Numbered from the stretch's first letter, positions 37,567 to 49,638 are shown. The stretch is 64,000 bases of DNA from Owenia fusiformis (GCA_903813345.2 CAIIXF020000012.1:3017318-3081317), one strand, 5' to 3'. Notes: generated by a model not told the origin, from the sequence alone. Program-made: numbers and translations.

Positions 37567-39946
37567 ATGGCTTTCGTAGGAAAATGGGAGTTGAGCGCAA
37601 GTGATAACTTAGATGCGTACCTAACAGCACTAGGTAAGTAATCAATTCACTTTCAGGATAGTGTATGGGAGCTAAATCGGGAAATCATTTTAGGTAATCT
37701 TGAAATGAATTGCACATCAGATAAAATATTATTGCCTATACCTTGACTATCGAAGACTGTAGATGGATCGAGCTCTAAATGGTAATATCAGCAGTTTTAG
37801 CTTTCAAACATACATCCCTAACCGTTTTGGGTTTCACGTCTGCATCTAGATCAATGTATATATTTTGAACAGTTTCGTGAATAGGTTCATTGTATAAAAT
37901 TACATGGCACACGGAGCTTTTATTTGAATATTTCTGTTTTGTCTAATTATAATAGTCCATTTGTGACAAAAGTATAACTTTATTGTGTAAAATGTGAACA
38001 TGAGTAAGATTTGGTTTAAAGTCATCTAAAAGACATAAAATCAGTAAAAATATTTTCAATGAAACTATATGCAAGGGTCGAATTGGCAAAGTATCAATTT
38101 CAATCTTCATAAAAATAATCTTCAAGATAATTTTTTATGATAGTCTCAGCTACTTGTCTGAAAGATAACAGCATTTTTGTTATACTATTGATAGGTTATA
38201 CAAAATGTTTCATATTTAAAATGTAGGTGTCCCCGCTGGCAAACAGGCTGATATCAAAGCAGCTTTGGAGCCACCAGCAAAATCAACAGAGGAATATAGT
38301 TTAAGTGGAGATAGCCTGACAGTAAAGACTGTTACAACTGCCGGTGATGAGACCCACACGTATCAACTAGGAGCTCCAACTGATGACAACATTCTCACAT
38401 GGGCAGCTGCCAAGGTAAAAATACTTTTATTTTGAAATTGAACCGAATATTTTATGCAATGCTCACTTCCTCTGTAGTTCACCACATTTTTCCCTTTCCT
38501 TCTTTATTTTGCTATTTTTAGTGAAATAAGTTACCAAAATAGAATGTATAATTCACATAAGCGATCTATAAATTGAAATAAAAACGAAGGTGTTTATGTT
38601 GCCTCTGGATTTCTTTCATTAAATGACATGTCGATGATGCCCTTACAGGTGAGAATAAAATTCTCATTTTGGTCTTATTCAAAAGTCTGGGTGACCTATT
38701 TTTCAATAAAGAGTTCATGTGGTATTCTAAAACAAAACTTTGTAAACTTTGTGAATCATGTGCTTTCTATATTAATACCTTACCGGAGGAACAGTAGCTT
38801 TTAAATGATCAGCCTCTCAGATGGTCCAACTTCCAAAGAAAATTTAATTATTAGATTTTTAATTACAATTTATCGCAAACATAATAACACGACTTTCTGG
38901 TTTACTTCCGATATTTGACGTTTTGTGACGGAGGTCTTTAGTTTAAGATCTTTTGAAAATTGTTCAGAACTCGAATAGATGGCAGAAGAGTGATTATAAT
39001 TTTTAGGAAATACAATTTAAATCTATCCCGTTTTATATGGGGTTGAGTATACCAGCTTTTTATAATTAATCTGGAGATTTCAATATTTCGTATTGAATTG
39101 AATAAGAGCATTTTCCTGGGGAATTGAAATTATTGGAACTGCATTTATAGTCTATCCTATATCATTTGACACTTCTCTATCTTTTATGAGCACTACTAGT
39201 ATCTACAGCTATTTCTGATGTTATGAGTATTTGCTATCAATTTCTTCAACATCTATTGCAATGACTTCAGTATGAATGAAATATTCCTTAGCTTTCGGGA
39301 CCTGGATTGTGATATTGGCTCTTGATTGGAGGGGGGGTGTTTTACCTTAGATCATGCTTTGGATTCTTATGACCGTTTTACTACTTCGTTCGCTTTTCTT
39401 GCTACGTTTCTTTGCAGTCGTTGGTCCTCTCCCTTTGGCAATATAAAGATATCGTTATGTAGTCGTTTAAAATAAGGATTTAATGCATTTTCTGTAAGAT
39501 AAGGTAATAAACTCTACCGTAATTGATGTTTTCGGGAATTTTAGGTTGTGTTCGAAGCCAAGGGAAACACATTGATAGAGACACAGAAAGGAGATTTTGG
39601 AGAGGCAGTTGTGGAAGCAACAGCAACTGGGAATACACTCACGGTGGTTAGTATTAACTTTGAATTAATACAATTCAAAACTAGCAGCATTCATATTCTT
39701 GTAGTGGATTAATCATAATGGACGCACTTTTATTTCTTCTATATAAACTGATATATTTATGTTTGCATTGTCGATCATGATATTAATACAAAATATGAAC
39801 GAGATAAGGGGTACTCTCTAGCTCCAGTCAAGATGCTTCCTATTTTTATCTCTGATTTTGTTTATTCTAACGTTGACTTTGTGATGTCATTGCAGAAGCT
39901 AACTTCCAAGGGGGTCACAGCCACCAGGACATACACTAAGGTATAG
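37567..39946 (+). CDS. Fatty-acid-binding protein (FABP/CRABP family), 4 exons, 135 aa
   Basis: Cytosolic 10-strand beta-barrel carrier of fatty acids or other small lipids. Exons: 37567-37633, 38227-38414, 39545-39646, 39896-39946; every intron is GT...AG and the coding sum is 408 bp. The product starts MAFVGKWELSASDNLDAYL, the FABP N-terminal signature (GKW, then a SDNxDxYL helix, then ALGV). It ends TRTYTKV, where R-x-Y matches the fatty-acid carboxylate-binding Arg-x-Tyr of the family. Exons 3 and 4 (102 and 51 bp) have the sizes typical of vertebrate FABP genes, so the ancestral four-exon structure appears kept. A TATAAAA lies about 105 bp upstream of the ATG and AATAAA about 105 bp after the stop. 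Which FABP subtype, and whether it is closer to the invertebrate NCX-regulatory lipid carriers, cannot be told here. Confidence 0.93.
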
Positions 39947-40052
39947 GTGACCCCGACCTTGGGGTAAATGTTCGAAACTGATGCACGATCACTTGGACAA
40001 TTATGAAGAGTTGTTGTTGATAGCCTTTGACATTTTAAGATATTTTATTGTT

Positions 40053-40058
40053 AATAAA
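40053..40058 (+). terminator. Polyadenylation signal AATAAA of the FABP gene
   Basis: Canonical AATAAA about 105 nt downstream of the FABP stop codon, the first one on this strand after the stop. Confidence 0.6.
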
Positions 40059-40409
40059 TGTATTGGTAAATTTAAGTATTTAAATATAATTTAATTGCTA
40101 TACTTAGGACGACCTCATTACCTTTTAGTGGATGATATACTATAATATCATGCAGACACATGACATCTTCATAATAAGGCATTACTTTTTGGAAAGGGAC
40201 ATGATATAATTTGTGTGATATAACTTGATTGAATTTCCTAACCTGTAACTATTAAAGATAATCGTAGCCTAATTTGATAGACACAAAATTACATAACACC
40301 AAATGCAGTTTGGATCGTGTCAAAATGTTGTTAATTGTTTTCTTTTTTTATTAAGTCCATTATAACATTTATAAGTCAGTCAAAATTAAATGATATATCC
40401 AGATAAATA

Positions 40410-40612
40410 TCAGAATATACATTGGAAGCAGAGATGTTTTGTCGACAACCCAATGTTTGAAGAATCTTCAATGATTTTGCACGAGGCACACTTTTGGTGA
40501 CATTTTTGACATGCCTTGTTCGGCCTTTTAATGCAATTGGAGCATCTAAACAGGTTTTTCTTGACTCCAAGGCCATTGATCCCTTTGCAAAGTTTGCAAG
40601 TCCATAGAAACT
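40410..40612 (-). CDS. Possible orphan terminal exon, CxxC-rich (zinc-ribbon-like)
   Basis: On the minus strand a good acceptor (TTTATTTCCAG) precedes a 67-residue open stretch that begins EFLWTCKLCKG and ends at a stop. It has five CxxC pairs (CKLC, CSNC, CQKC, CASC, CFQC), a spacing that suggests bound zinc. No upstream coding exon was recognised between here and the 4.4 kb foldback element at 40.94 kb, so this may be the last exon of a gene broken up by repeats, a relic, or chance. The protein family is not recognised. Confidence 0.3.
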
Positions 40613-41459
40613 CTGGAAATAAATTCATCAAATATAAACACGAAGTGGTAGTCTTAACTCATATTAACATTGACAAACAAACTCAGAATTATGAGAAAAT
40701 GATTGGTTTATGTAAACTTGCTCATGAGTTGAGGTGAGGTTCCCAAGCAATTCTTTGTCTAATATTTGATGCATACAAATGCGACTTCCATTTCCAAAGT
40801 GATAGCTAGAATACAGATAAAAACCCACTTTTAAATGCAATTCTCAAGCTATTTCAATGAATCTTTCTATCAAAAGATGTCCCTCGATTTAATACTGTTT
40901 CACTTTAACTAGACTTCTACTGTACAAAATATGAGACATGAGCCTAATAGCGGGGTCAGATGTCATTTTTTTGTTCGGCTTTTTCAGGAAAGCAACAAAC
41001 TTGGCACAGTTGTTTAATCATATGATCTGAGTAAAGAATGATTTCAGGGCAAGTGATTTGGGGTGGTCTTCATGGATTTTTTAGCCTCTGACCCCCCGCC
41101 CCTACCAGACTGGGAGGGGTATATTGTTAAAATTAAATAAAAATGGTTTTAAAGTATTTTTCTTTAAATGACTTCATTTGGTGATTGCTTTGAGCCTTGA
41201 AATTGTGTAAAACCCAATTAAGAAGTTGTCTGTAGCAAGAAAAACTCATTTTAACCCAATTATCTAAGAATAATTCGTTGCTTAAAGGGCCAAATACGGA
41301 ACATCCAGTACTGTATTTCAAGAATGTGATGTCTGATAGTCCTGAAAAAATTCATAGTAGTAGAGGTTTAAGTGTTCATCACAGATAAAAAATATACCAC
41401 GGGTGGCTCATGCATTTTTGAGAAAAAAATTCTCGAAATTTTAATTTTGAAGTGCATGC

Positions 41460-41990
41460 AGCTCAGGGGTAACCTTATTTTACCTTAATAATTTTTAAAA
41501 CATGCAATGTATGCATCTCATATGAGGTCAAATTGATGCATAGAGTATTGTTTTGTCATATATTCCTAATAAGATGTAAAAAAATTATTGGAAATTTTTC
41601 AAAAATCCAAATTTTCATTTTCGCTTCTAAAAGGCCAGGGGTAACCATATTTTACCTTAACAATTTTCAAGATATGTAATATATGCATCTCAAATTAGGT
41701 CAAAATGGTGCATATAGCTTTGTTTTATCAGATTACCCTTGATTAGATGTAAAAAAATGATTTTACATTTCTTAAAAATCTAAATTTTCATTTTAGCTTA
41801 TTGTGGCCTATGGGTAGCCATATTTTACTTTAATAATAATTTTCAAAGTACAAGACGTATGCATCTCAAATGAGCTTTAAAGGGTTTTTTAATCTTTTTT
41901 TGTCATATATTATTTCTAGGGAATGTAAAAAATGTTTGGAAATTTGAAAAAATGATATTTTCATATTAGGCCATGAGAATTAGATTCTCT
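41460..41990. repeat. ~172 bp subrepeats in the left arm of the giant foldback
   Basis: (A/C)AGGGGTAACC(A/T)TATTTTACC-like sequence recurs near 41465, 41638 and 41811 (the last as ATGGGTAGCC), each followed by GCATCTCA(T/A)AT and GAT(T/G)TAAAAA. Confidence 0.75.
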
Positions 41991-43084
41991 GTTTTGCGTC
42001 CTGGCAAAATCCAAATCATGCAAGGGTACAAGGAAAACAAACACAAACTCAAGAAAAAACAAACTTGGTTGCTGAGAAATATATACATTTTATGGGCATT
42101 AAAAGGAATGATATACCAATTTGCAGTGATACAAACACAGATCTATACATTTATGCAATATATTTAAATATAGGTATTATTCAAGGGTAAAAATAAAAAA
42201 ATACACAATGTATGCCCAAGTAATCAATAACACTGTCAATTTTGACGCACATCAATTTATCCGCCATTTCGTCTGATTCTGATTGAATGAAATGCGATGT
42301 TACTTTCAGACCCTTGTGGTTGCTATTTGGATGTGTTTGTTTTTTTCTGATTTACTCAAAATCATGCAAGCAAGGGGACGCAGAACAAAGAAACTAATTC
42401 TTACGGCCTTAGCTTTTGATGCCATTTTACCGTAATAATTAAATAAAGATATATCACACTTGTTACTCAAACGAGCTCAAAATGTTGATTATAGTCAAGT
42501 TTTGCAATTTATTCCTTCTGAAATAAGAAATAATGATTAAAAAAATTATACAAAATCTCAAAATCCATTTATTTATTTATATAAAGAATCACAACATCCA
42601 TTTATTCCTTTTTAGTACCAGTAGCTCAATACTGTACTATAGTTTTATCGAACACTTTTCTAAGATTTGAAAATGTTTGACAGTCCAGTTTATACTGAGT
42701 AGTAGCATTGTTAAGATTCTGTGTATAATCATTTGAAAATATAATCCAAATCCATAAAACATAATCAAAACAGGTCAGGATTTATAGATTCTGACAGTCT
42801 TCCCTACGGCTACATAGCCCAGAGCAAATGAGATATGATTTCAAACGTTTGCATATGTTCCCTCAACACTCCTTAAACATCAAACAAGTCTTTTGCATGC
42901 CTCGGATGCAACATATTTTGTTATTATACAGATATCTGCCTCATAGGACCTACATTTTCATATGTTGTGGCCTCAGTGTCAGCAGTGGGAGTAGTCCAGG
43001 CACATTCATGTGGTGATAAAAACTGTGGGTTAGAATGCATCAGAATAACAAATGACTCTACAACTGCAATGTTTCTAAAAAAAG

Positions 43085-43255
43085 ATTCAAAGTTTAAAAA
43101 CAACTGCAATAGCTCTGGGTATACACCTTCATTCCTTCAAATCAGATGATTTAGAGAAGTAGTAGAATGCAAAGGTGACATATCAAATCCAGTGATTGCA
43201 TGAAAAATTGGGAGGGCTAAACTTTGGTCATGGCCAAGTGGTCTTGTAATATTGT
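43085..43255 (-). pseudogene. Gene fragment in left arm of the giant foldback (GHDQSLALPIFHA)
   Basis: Minus-strand frame with PAHNITRPLGHDQSL, ALPIFHAITGFD and STTSLNHLI. The peptide GHDQSLxLPIFHxI recurs in the opposite arm on plus. An LPxFHAxTGCD pattern is, as I recall, found in uncharacterised, often repeat-linked metazoan proteins; that link is from memory and should be searched. The frame is short and degraded. Confidence 0.45.
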
Positions 43256-43562
43256 GGGCAGGTAGGTATTGGAAGGATTTCCCCTTACCATATGCAATCC
43301 AAATTGACATTTTCAGTTTTTCAGCACAAGTTGCCACCAGGATAAGCCACATCAAAATCAACTGTTAGGCAATGATTGCAGCAGTCTCTGGTATGGAGAA
43401 ATATCCTTGATGGCACCTAAGACATTGCATTACTTGGTCACTATCATCTTGCCATGTTCTTGAGGGTTTCAGTGTTGATGCCTGGAAGGAGGACAGCTCC
43501 CTCTTGTTCCCACTACATCTTGGATTGCATTTGGTAAAAGAAAATCCATTCAATAACTATCT

Positions 43563-43735
43563 GTGCATGATATTGCAAGATCAATTGGCCATGACCAAAG
43601 TTTAGTCCTCCCCATTTTTCATTCAATCATTCTATGCGATGTCACATCTGCATTTAACTACTACTCTAAATCATCTGATTTGGAGGAATGGAAGGTGTAC
43701 CCAGAGGTGATGCAAGTGTTCTTAAACCTTATATC
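43563..43735 (+). pseudogene. Gene fragment in right arm of the giant foldback (GHDQSLVLPIFHS)
   Basis: Plus-strand mirror of 43085-43255: DIARSIGHDQSLVLPIFHSI, then CDVTSAFNYYSKSSD and EEWKVYPEVMQ. It keeps CD and SAF where the other arm has FD and a frameshift-like change, so it is the better preserved copy. Same unrecognised family. Confidence 0.45.
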
Positions 43736-43919
43736 TTTATATAATACTTCATTGATTTATCATTTTATATCTCAGTATGAATATATGAACATATGAATAT
43801 GACAAAATGCCATATGGTAAAACGAGGCCACCTATAACCAGTCAAAAGCTGATCATTTTTTACATCTCCTTAGAAATGATATGACAAAACAAGATTATAA
43901 ACACCATTTCAAGCTCATT

Positions 43920-44870
43920 TGAGATGCATATATGTAACATACATTGAAAATTATTATCTTAAGTATGGTTACCCCTGGGCTGTCAAAACATCAAATATAA
44001 AATTTAGATTTTTAGATATTAGATATTTAGAAATGTCAAATTATGTTTTTATATATTATTAGGGGAAATATGATAACAAGACTTCTGGTATATGAACCAC
44101 TTTGAGCTCATTTTAGATGCATATGTAATACATTGCAAATTATTATGTTAAAAATATGGTCAAATAGAAAATTCAGATTTTTAAGAAATGTCCAGTAATT
44201 TTCTACATCTTATTTGGGGTATGATAAAACAAGACTATATGCACCATTTTGAGCTCATTTGAGATGCATATATTACATATCTTGAAAATTATTATGCTAA
44301 AATATGGTTACCCTTGGACCGTCTGAAGCTTAAATGAAAATTTAGAGTTTTAAGAATTATCAATCATTTTTCTACATCTTATTAGGGTTGATATGATAAA
44401 GAAAGACTAGATGCACCATATTGAGCTCATTTGAGATGGATATATTACATATTTTAAAAATTATTAAGGTATAATATGGTTACCCCTGGTCATTCAGAAG
44501 CGAAAATGAAAATTAAATTAAAAAAAATATTCCAATCTTTTTTTTACTTCTAATTAGCAATTTTATGACAAAACAAGACTAGATGCACCATTTTGAGCTC
44601 ATTTGAGATGGATATATTACATATTTTAAAATTATTAAGGTACAATATGGTTACCCCTGGCCATTCAGAATCGAAAATGAAAATTTGAATTTTTTTTAAT
44701 TCCAATCTTTTTTGTACATCTAATTAGCAATAATATGACAAAACAAGTCTAGAAGCACCATTCTGAGCTCATATGAGATGCATACATTGACTATCTTAAA
44801 AATTATTGAGGTAAGATAAGGTTACCCCTGAGCCAAATGCACCAAAAAATTGAAATTTCGATAATTTTTT
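43920..44870. repeat. ~172 bp subrepeats in the right arm of the giant foldback
   Basis: GGTTACCCCTGG-type boxes near 43972, 44307, 44479, 44649 and 44821 and GAGCTCATTTGAGATGCATA-type boxes ahead of each, all inverse to the left-arm units. Confidence 0.8.
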
Positions 44871-45360
44871 TCTCTGAGAATACATCAGCTACCAAAGCAA
44901 TATTTTCTATCTGCAATAAACACTTATACTTCTATTACTGTGAATTTTTTTAAGACTATCAGTCATCACATTCTTGAAATACAGTAATGGACGTCCCATA
45001 TTTGGCCCTTTAAATAATGAATTTTTCCTGGATAATTGGGTTAAAATGTGTTTTCCTCACTAAATACCACTTCTAAAATGAGTTTTACATCATTTCAAGG
45101 CTCAAAGCAATCACCAAATGAAGTCATTTAAACAAAAATACTTTAAAACCATTTTTATTTATTTTTTATAATTTACCCCTCCCACCTGATAGGGGTGGGG
45201 GTCAGAGGTAAAAAAATCCATGAAGACCACCCCCAACCACTTGCCCTGAAATCATTTTCCACTCAAATTATATGTTTCTACAAATGTGCCAAGTTTGTTG
45301 CTCTCCTGAAAAAGCCGAACAAAGGGGTTATATCTGGACATCTGTCCCCGCTATAAAAGG

Positions 45361-45831
45361 TATTACCATCTTCGACATCACTGTGGCCGTTTTGCGTAAT
45401 TCAAACATAGGGGCCGAAGTATTAGTAAAATTATGATAACTGGGGATTTAGGCTCATATTTAAAGCAAACTGAATTACAAAGAATGCTATTTTAACGTGT
45501 AGTGTCAGTATCACAAAAGTAAGACGAAGTAATTAGACATTGATATTGATTTTTACATTTGACTCCGTTAAATTCTAAACGAATTTGACGTTTAGCTCCT
45601 CTACTGCTGTAGTCCTTTTATTCGTAACTGTTGAGAAATTATGAAATAATGAAATGCAAACCTAAAATCCTCCAAGGCGCTACTTAAAGTTTAAACCATT
45701 TTAACGATGGCGAATTGGCGATATATTCATATGTTTGGAAAACAAAATGCGAACAAATGTTTTCAAATAGATCTCCAAAAAATCTTCATGTTTTAAAAAA
45801 TATTCAAAAACAATAAAAATGTAAAGTTACT
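45361..45831. other. Spacer between giant foldback and follistatin-domain gene
   Basis: 3' flank of the follistatin-domain gene on minus. No further exon or repeat is seen. Confidence 0.4.
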
Positions 45832-48388
45832 TTATTTAGGACCTTTACGTATACTAATCTCACCATCTTCCTTGTTACTCCTGGATTTACAATTTCCCAT
45901 GTGTCTAAGAGATATTTCACTGTCAGTCTCACACGCCAGGTAATTCAGCATACACGGGTTGGTATGAGTGTGCCCTGGAGGGAGAAACAAGTCCTATATC
46001 ACGTGAATGGGTGTGGCCAAAGTACACTAGATCTTACTCGATTGGAGTATTTTATACATACATGTAATATAAGAAAAAAACAGTTTCTAGATTTAAAGTA
46101 GCCTAATTCTGAATGCGGGATTCGAACCACGGCCCTCTCATTTTACCATAAATTCTCGTATAGATTTAAAAACTAAATGTGCTTTACCATCCGTCCCACA
46201 TGCAGGGTCCCAATGGCGTGTACATGGGATGGCACATCTACATTTAGGCTCGCCTGCATTATTGACGACACACGTTCTGGGTTTTACACATGATTTAAGC
46301 AAACATGGGTCTAAAATAAAAGGATTGCAGGTAAATAATGCCTCGAGTTTACAATATATTATGTACCACGATTTTTTCATGTGTTAGTATATCCTTCGGC
46401 GGGTAAACCTTTAGAGATTTGATGAGTGAATGTATATAATATATATACACTCATCAAATCTCTAAAGGTCTATTGATGTGTTTTTAATCTGATCTGAAAG
46501 AATGTGATTTATTTGTTGGGATATCCTAATCTGTGGAGCTACCATGTTTCTTGTTAGAAGGTAACAGAAATCTTATCTAGAGTTTAAGTTTGACTGAAAT
46601 TATTTCACCGGGTTACAATACATCACGAGATGTTATCAGATAGGAATATACTAGGGTTCAGAGATGACCATAATTTGAATGGGCATTTGTATATCATCGT
46701 TACTGATTGGTCAAATGGCATAGGAGCAGACGTAAACAAAATGGCGGATTAAATATTTCATAAAAGAGCTCCGAATAACATTTTGTTAATTTCTGGCGTG
46801 TTCACCTAGATTAAAGCATGATATTCCCCATGACGATGGAGAAAGATGGAAGGAATATGTTTACATTGATGAAAACATCAAATATGTATTGTTGTGACAA
46901 CCTAGATGAGGGAAATTCTGAAAACGAAAATGGGAAGCAAAAGAGACTCGGGTAATTAGGAGTTCATTTCTAAGCTGGTGTGTTTTCCCTCCTCTTTATC
47001 GTTGATGCTGCGATGAGGTGGTCCATAGAAATTAAATTACAATGGATATAGTCTCATTACATACCCCTGGTTTTACATCTCCCACCATACAAATACTTGA
47101 CGTCATCCTTTTGTTCTTCACACGTGATATATTTCATCATACATCTTGTGTGATACGTTCGCCAATCAGAACCGCACACTGGGTCATAAATACGTGGGCA
47201 CACAATATCACAGACGCATCGCTCGAAACCTGCTTCATCGATCTTACATGTTCGCGGATATTTACATTGAAGCGTTGTGCATTGGCCTCCTACAAAAATA
47301 ATTAAATAACTTAGAAGTAATTCAGTCAAAACTGGATGGGTCACCTGAAGTGGATCCTGCGGAAATCTGGTCAATGTGTAAAGTATCACGATTCTGTTTT
47401 GAGATCGAAGTTCTGAATTTCAATTTTTTCTAGTAAGTGGTTGTGCCCTGTTGACATCGCGTATTTCGTGATACTCAAGGTTTTGGCATTACCCCAGAGG
47501 TGGCTCAAGACAAAATAATATTCCACTATTCCAAACCGACACTGATTTTAACTTTTAGTCTGGGGACGAGTTCAAACGGAACATCGCATTGTGAGAGCAT
47601 TGAGAGAAGATACATAAGCTGATTTCTCTCATTCCTTTGATTGAAAACTGAAAACATTACGTACGAGCATTTCCTAATAATTCTAGATTTATTCAATTCT
47701 AAATGAGAATCGCATATACTTAATGTCACTAGATACATTTTCATTTTTAGATTAAAAGTATTTATTAGCTATAGTGACTCAAGGCCTATATATTCCACCT
47801 GTATGTTCGAACAGCCCTGTGGTCTGAACACCTCTCAATGTGAACACATTGCGTCGGCCCTAATGCTCACATCTCCCATTGACTCAATACTAAAAACTTG
47901 AAATGCGAATACTTATCCGAACACCTTTTTGCCGAACAAATGGCGACCGGACTAGTGTTTTATTGGATATTAAACAACCTGATTAAGTGATCATAATTTC
48001 GACAATTACTAATACATCAATCAAATGGTTAGAAATACAAGTCTATGATATTCAAACACGTAGTAACTACCAAGTCAAGCTTATCCAGGTAAACGATGAT
48101 GATGTCGTGATGATTAATTAGAGAATATGCACATATCAATAACTGTAAAAAATCAATCAAACAAATGAAAAGAAAATGGGAATATTAATTACAACAACGA
48201 CATAGATAATGAATTATAAATCGAAAAATATGAAAAGAACGATAATTTAGTGAGAATGATGTAAACAATGCAAATGGAAAAGCGGGGAATAATGCAATTT
48301 CGATGAAGTACAGTTTAGTTATATATAGATTGTACTTACCTACATTTCTAGATAAACATATAATAGCGCAAAGCCATACCAACCACAC
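45832..48388 (-). CDS. Small secreted protein with two follistatin/Kazal domains, 4 exons, 179 aa
   Basis: Exons (minus, 5'->3'): 48340-48388 (signal peptide MWLVWLCAIICLSRNVG), 47065-47289, 46188-46310, 45832-45974. All junctions are GT/AG and phase 1; total 540 bp. Domain 1 (residues ~20-88) fits one exon and has ten Cys: four of a FOLN-like part (20, 25, 31, 41) and six of a Kazal part (43, 47, 55, 66, 73, 88) with DPVCGSD and TYHTRC. Domain 2 (~94-165) also has ten Cys, but an intron splits it after PACGTD; exon 4 supplies HTHTNPCMLNYLAC and GNC. Kazal domains often inhibit serine proteases, and follistatin-type domains also bind TGF-beta ligands or act as matrix modules. Which applies here is open. 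The product is extracellular, with no membrane helix. The stop codon overlaps an AATAAA. Domain 2 lacks the usual Tyr after the CGTDG motif. Confidence 0.87.
46408..46468. repeat. Near-perfect hairpin in intron 2 of the follistatin-domain gene
   Basis: CCTTTAGAGATTTGATGAGT and its exact inverse, separated by an AT-rich ~21 bp that is itself nearly palindromic. It lies between exons 2 and 3 of the gene. Confidence 0.75.
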
Positions 48389-48594
48389 ATCTAAAACAGT
48401 AATTCAAATTATACAAAGTTTCTTTAAGCAGTTATTGGAACGAAGTACGAATATCTTAGGATGTAATCTTTCCCTAGAACTTAAAAAACAGGATGAAAAA
48501 TTGATCTTGAAAATTAATCTTTCAGTTATTTAGAATTGTAATTTATATCACACTATATATTAAAATGGTTGCTTCAGTTATGCCAGATCGGACG

Positions 48595-49235
48595 ATATCA
48601 GATTTTATCGTATGATCTGTAAAATGAAGCCTTCTGATTGGTCAGTTCTTGTGCTGTACCAATCTGTATTGCTACTGAGATTGTCCCCATTGATCATCTC
48701 CGTCGCAATACAGAAAATATTGGTACGGAGGGAACAATCTCATTAACAATACAGAGGATCACGTGATAAAAACGTTAGTGAATGATTTGAAGTACAATAC
48801 AGGATATATTCTGTCTCGATGTTCTGAATTTGCACTCGACTTCGTCTCGTTCCAATACGGAATTTCTCGAGCAGAATATATCCTGTATTGTACTTCAAAT
48901 CATTCAATAACTTATATTATAAGTTATTGAATTATTTGAAGTACAATACAGGATATATTCTGCTCGAGAAATTCCGTATTGGAACGAGACGTAGTCGAGT
49001 GCCAATACAGAATATCGAGACAGAATATATCCTGTATTGAACTTCAAAATATTCAATAACGTTTTTATCGTGTGATCCTCTGTATTGCTACTGAGATTGT
49101 CCTCTCCGTACCAATATTTTCTGTATTGCGACGGAGTTGATCAACGGGGACAATCTCAGTAGCAATACAGATTGGTACAGCACAAGAACTGACCAATCAG
49201 AAGGCTTCATTTTACAGATCATACGATGATATTAT
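48595..49235. repeat. ~640 bp nested palindrome
   Basis: Arms of about 320 bp centred near 48917, mirrored from GATCTGTAAAATGAAGCCTT to the centre TTCAATAACTTATA. Each arm itself contains a smaller inverted repeat: TTGAAGTACAATACAGGATA occurs four times in alternating orientation. Identity is high, with few gaps. No coding sequence is seen; it looks like a foldback or MITE made of nested hairpins. Confidence 0.85.
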
Positions 49236-49504
49236 ATATTCACTATCTAGCTAGCGACAGTATGATTGGTCAAAACCGGGTCACATGTCTTGGGATATCT
49301 GGCGATATTCAATGGCAATGCTAATCAGATAAGACAACCGTGAGATATCTAGCGATATCCCACGCTCCCGGGAATTTTCAAAGAATTTGTTTTAGTTCAG
49401 TGTCAGTCAAAATGGCAGACGAACCGAGTAGATTCGTAAAAAATCTGAAGACTTAATGACTTAACAATATTAGGGATGTTTAGCTAGACAGTGATATAAT
49501 AAAA

Positions 49505-49638
49505 CAAATATTTCACTTTATTTTCGGCGAATACCTGAAGCACTTTCACAAGGTGATATTCCACTTGCCCTTCGGGCTTCGTGGAATATCACTTGTGAAA
49601 GATGTACAGGTATTCACCTCAATAGAGTGAAATATTTG
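49505..49638. repeat. 134 bp palindrome (GTGATATTCCAC / GTGGAATATCAC)
   Basis: CAAATATTTCAC at the left end mirrors GTGAAATATTTG at the right. Inside are GGTGATATTCCAC and its inverse around a GCCCTTCGGGC loop. It lies a few hundred bases from the 640 bp palindrome. Confidence 0.75.

Larger units (their letters stand above)
40943..45360. mobile_element. Giant ~4.4 kb foldback element with mirrored gene fragments
   Basis: The outer ends match as inverse repeats (CCTAATAGCGGGGTCAGATG against CCTTTTATAGCGGGGACAGA). The arms share, in order inward, a CAACAAACTTGG(C/T)ACA block, a Met-less AT-rich block, ~172 bp subrepeats containing GGGGTAACC and GCATCTCA, and a gene fragment. The arms are about 2.3 kb (left) and 1.8 kb (right), and the loop is ~43255-43563. 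The left arm has 3-4 subrepeats plus ~900 bp of extra sequence; the right arm has 5-6. No transposase was recognised, and the class is unknown. Confidence 0.8.
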
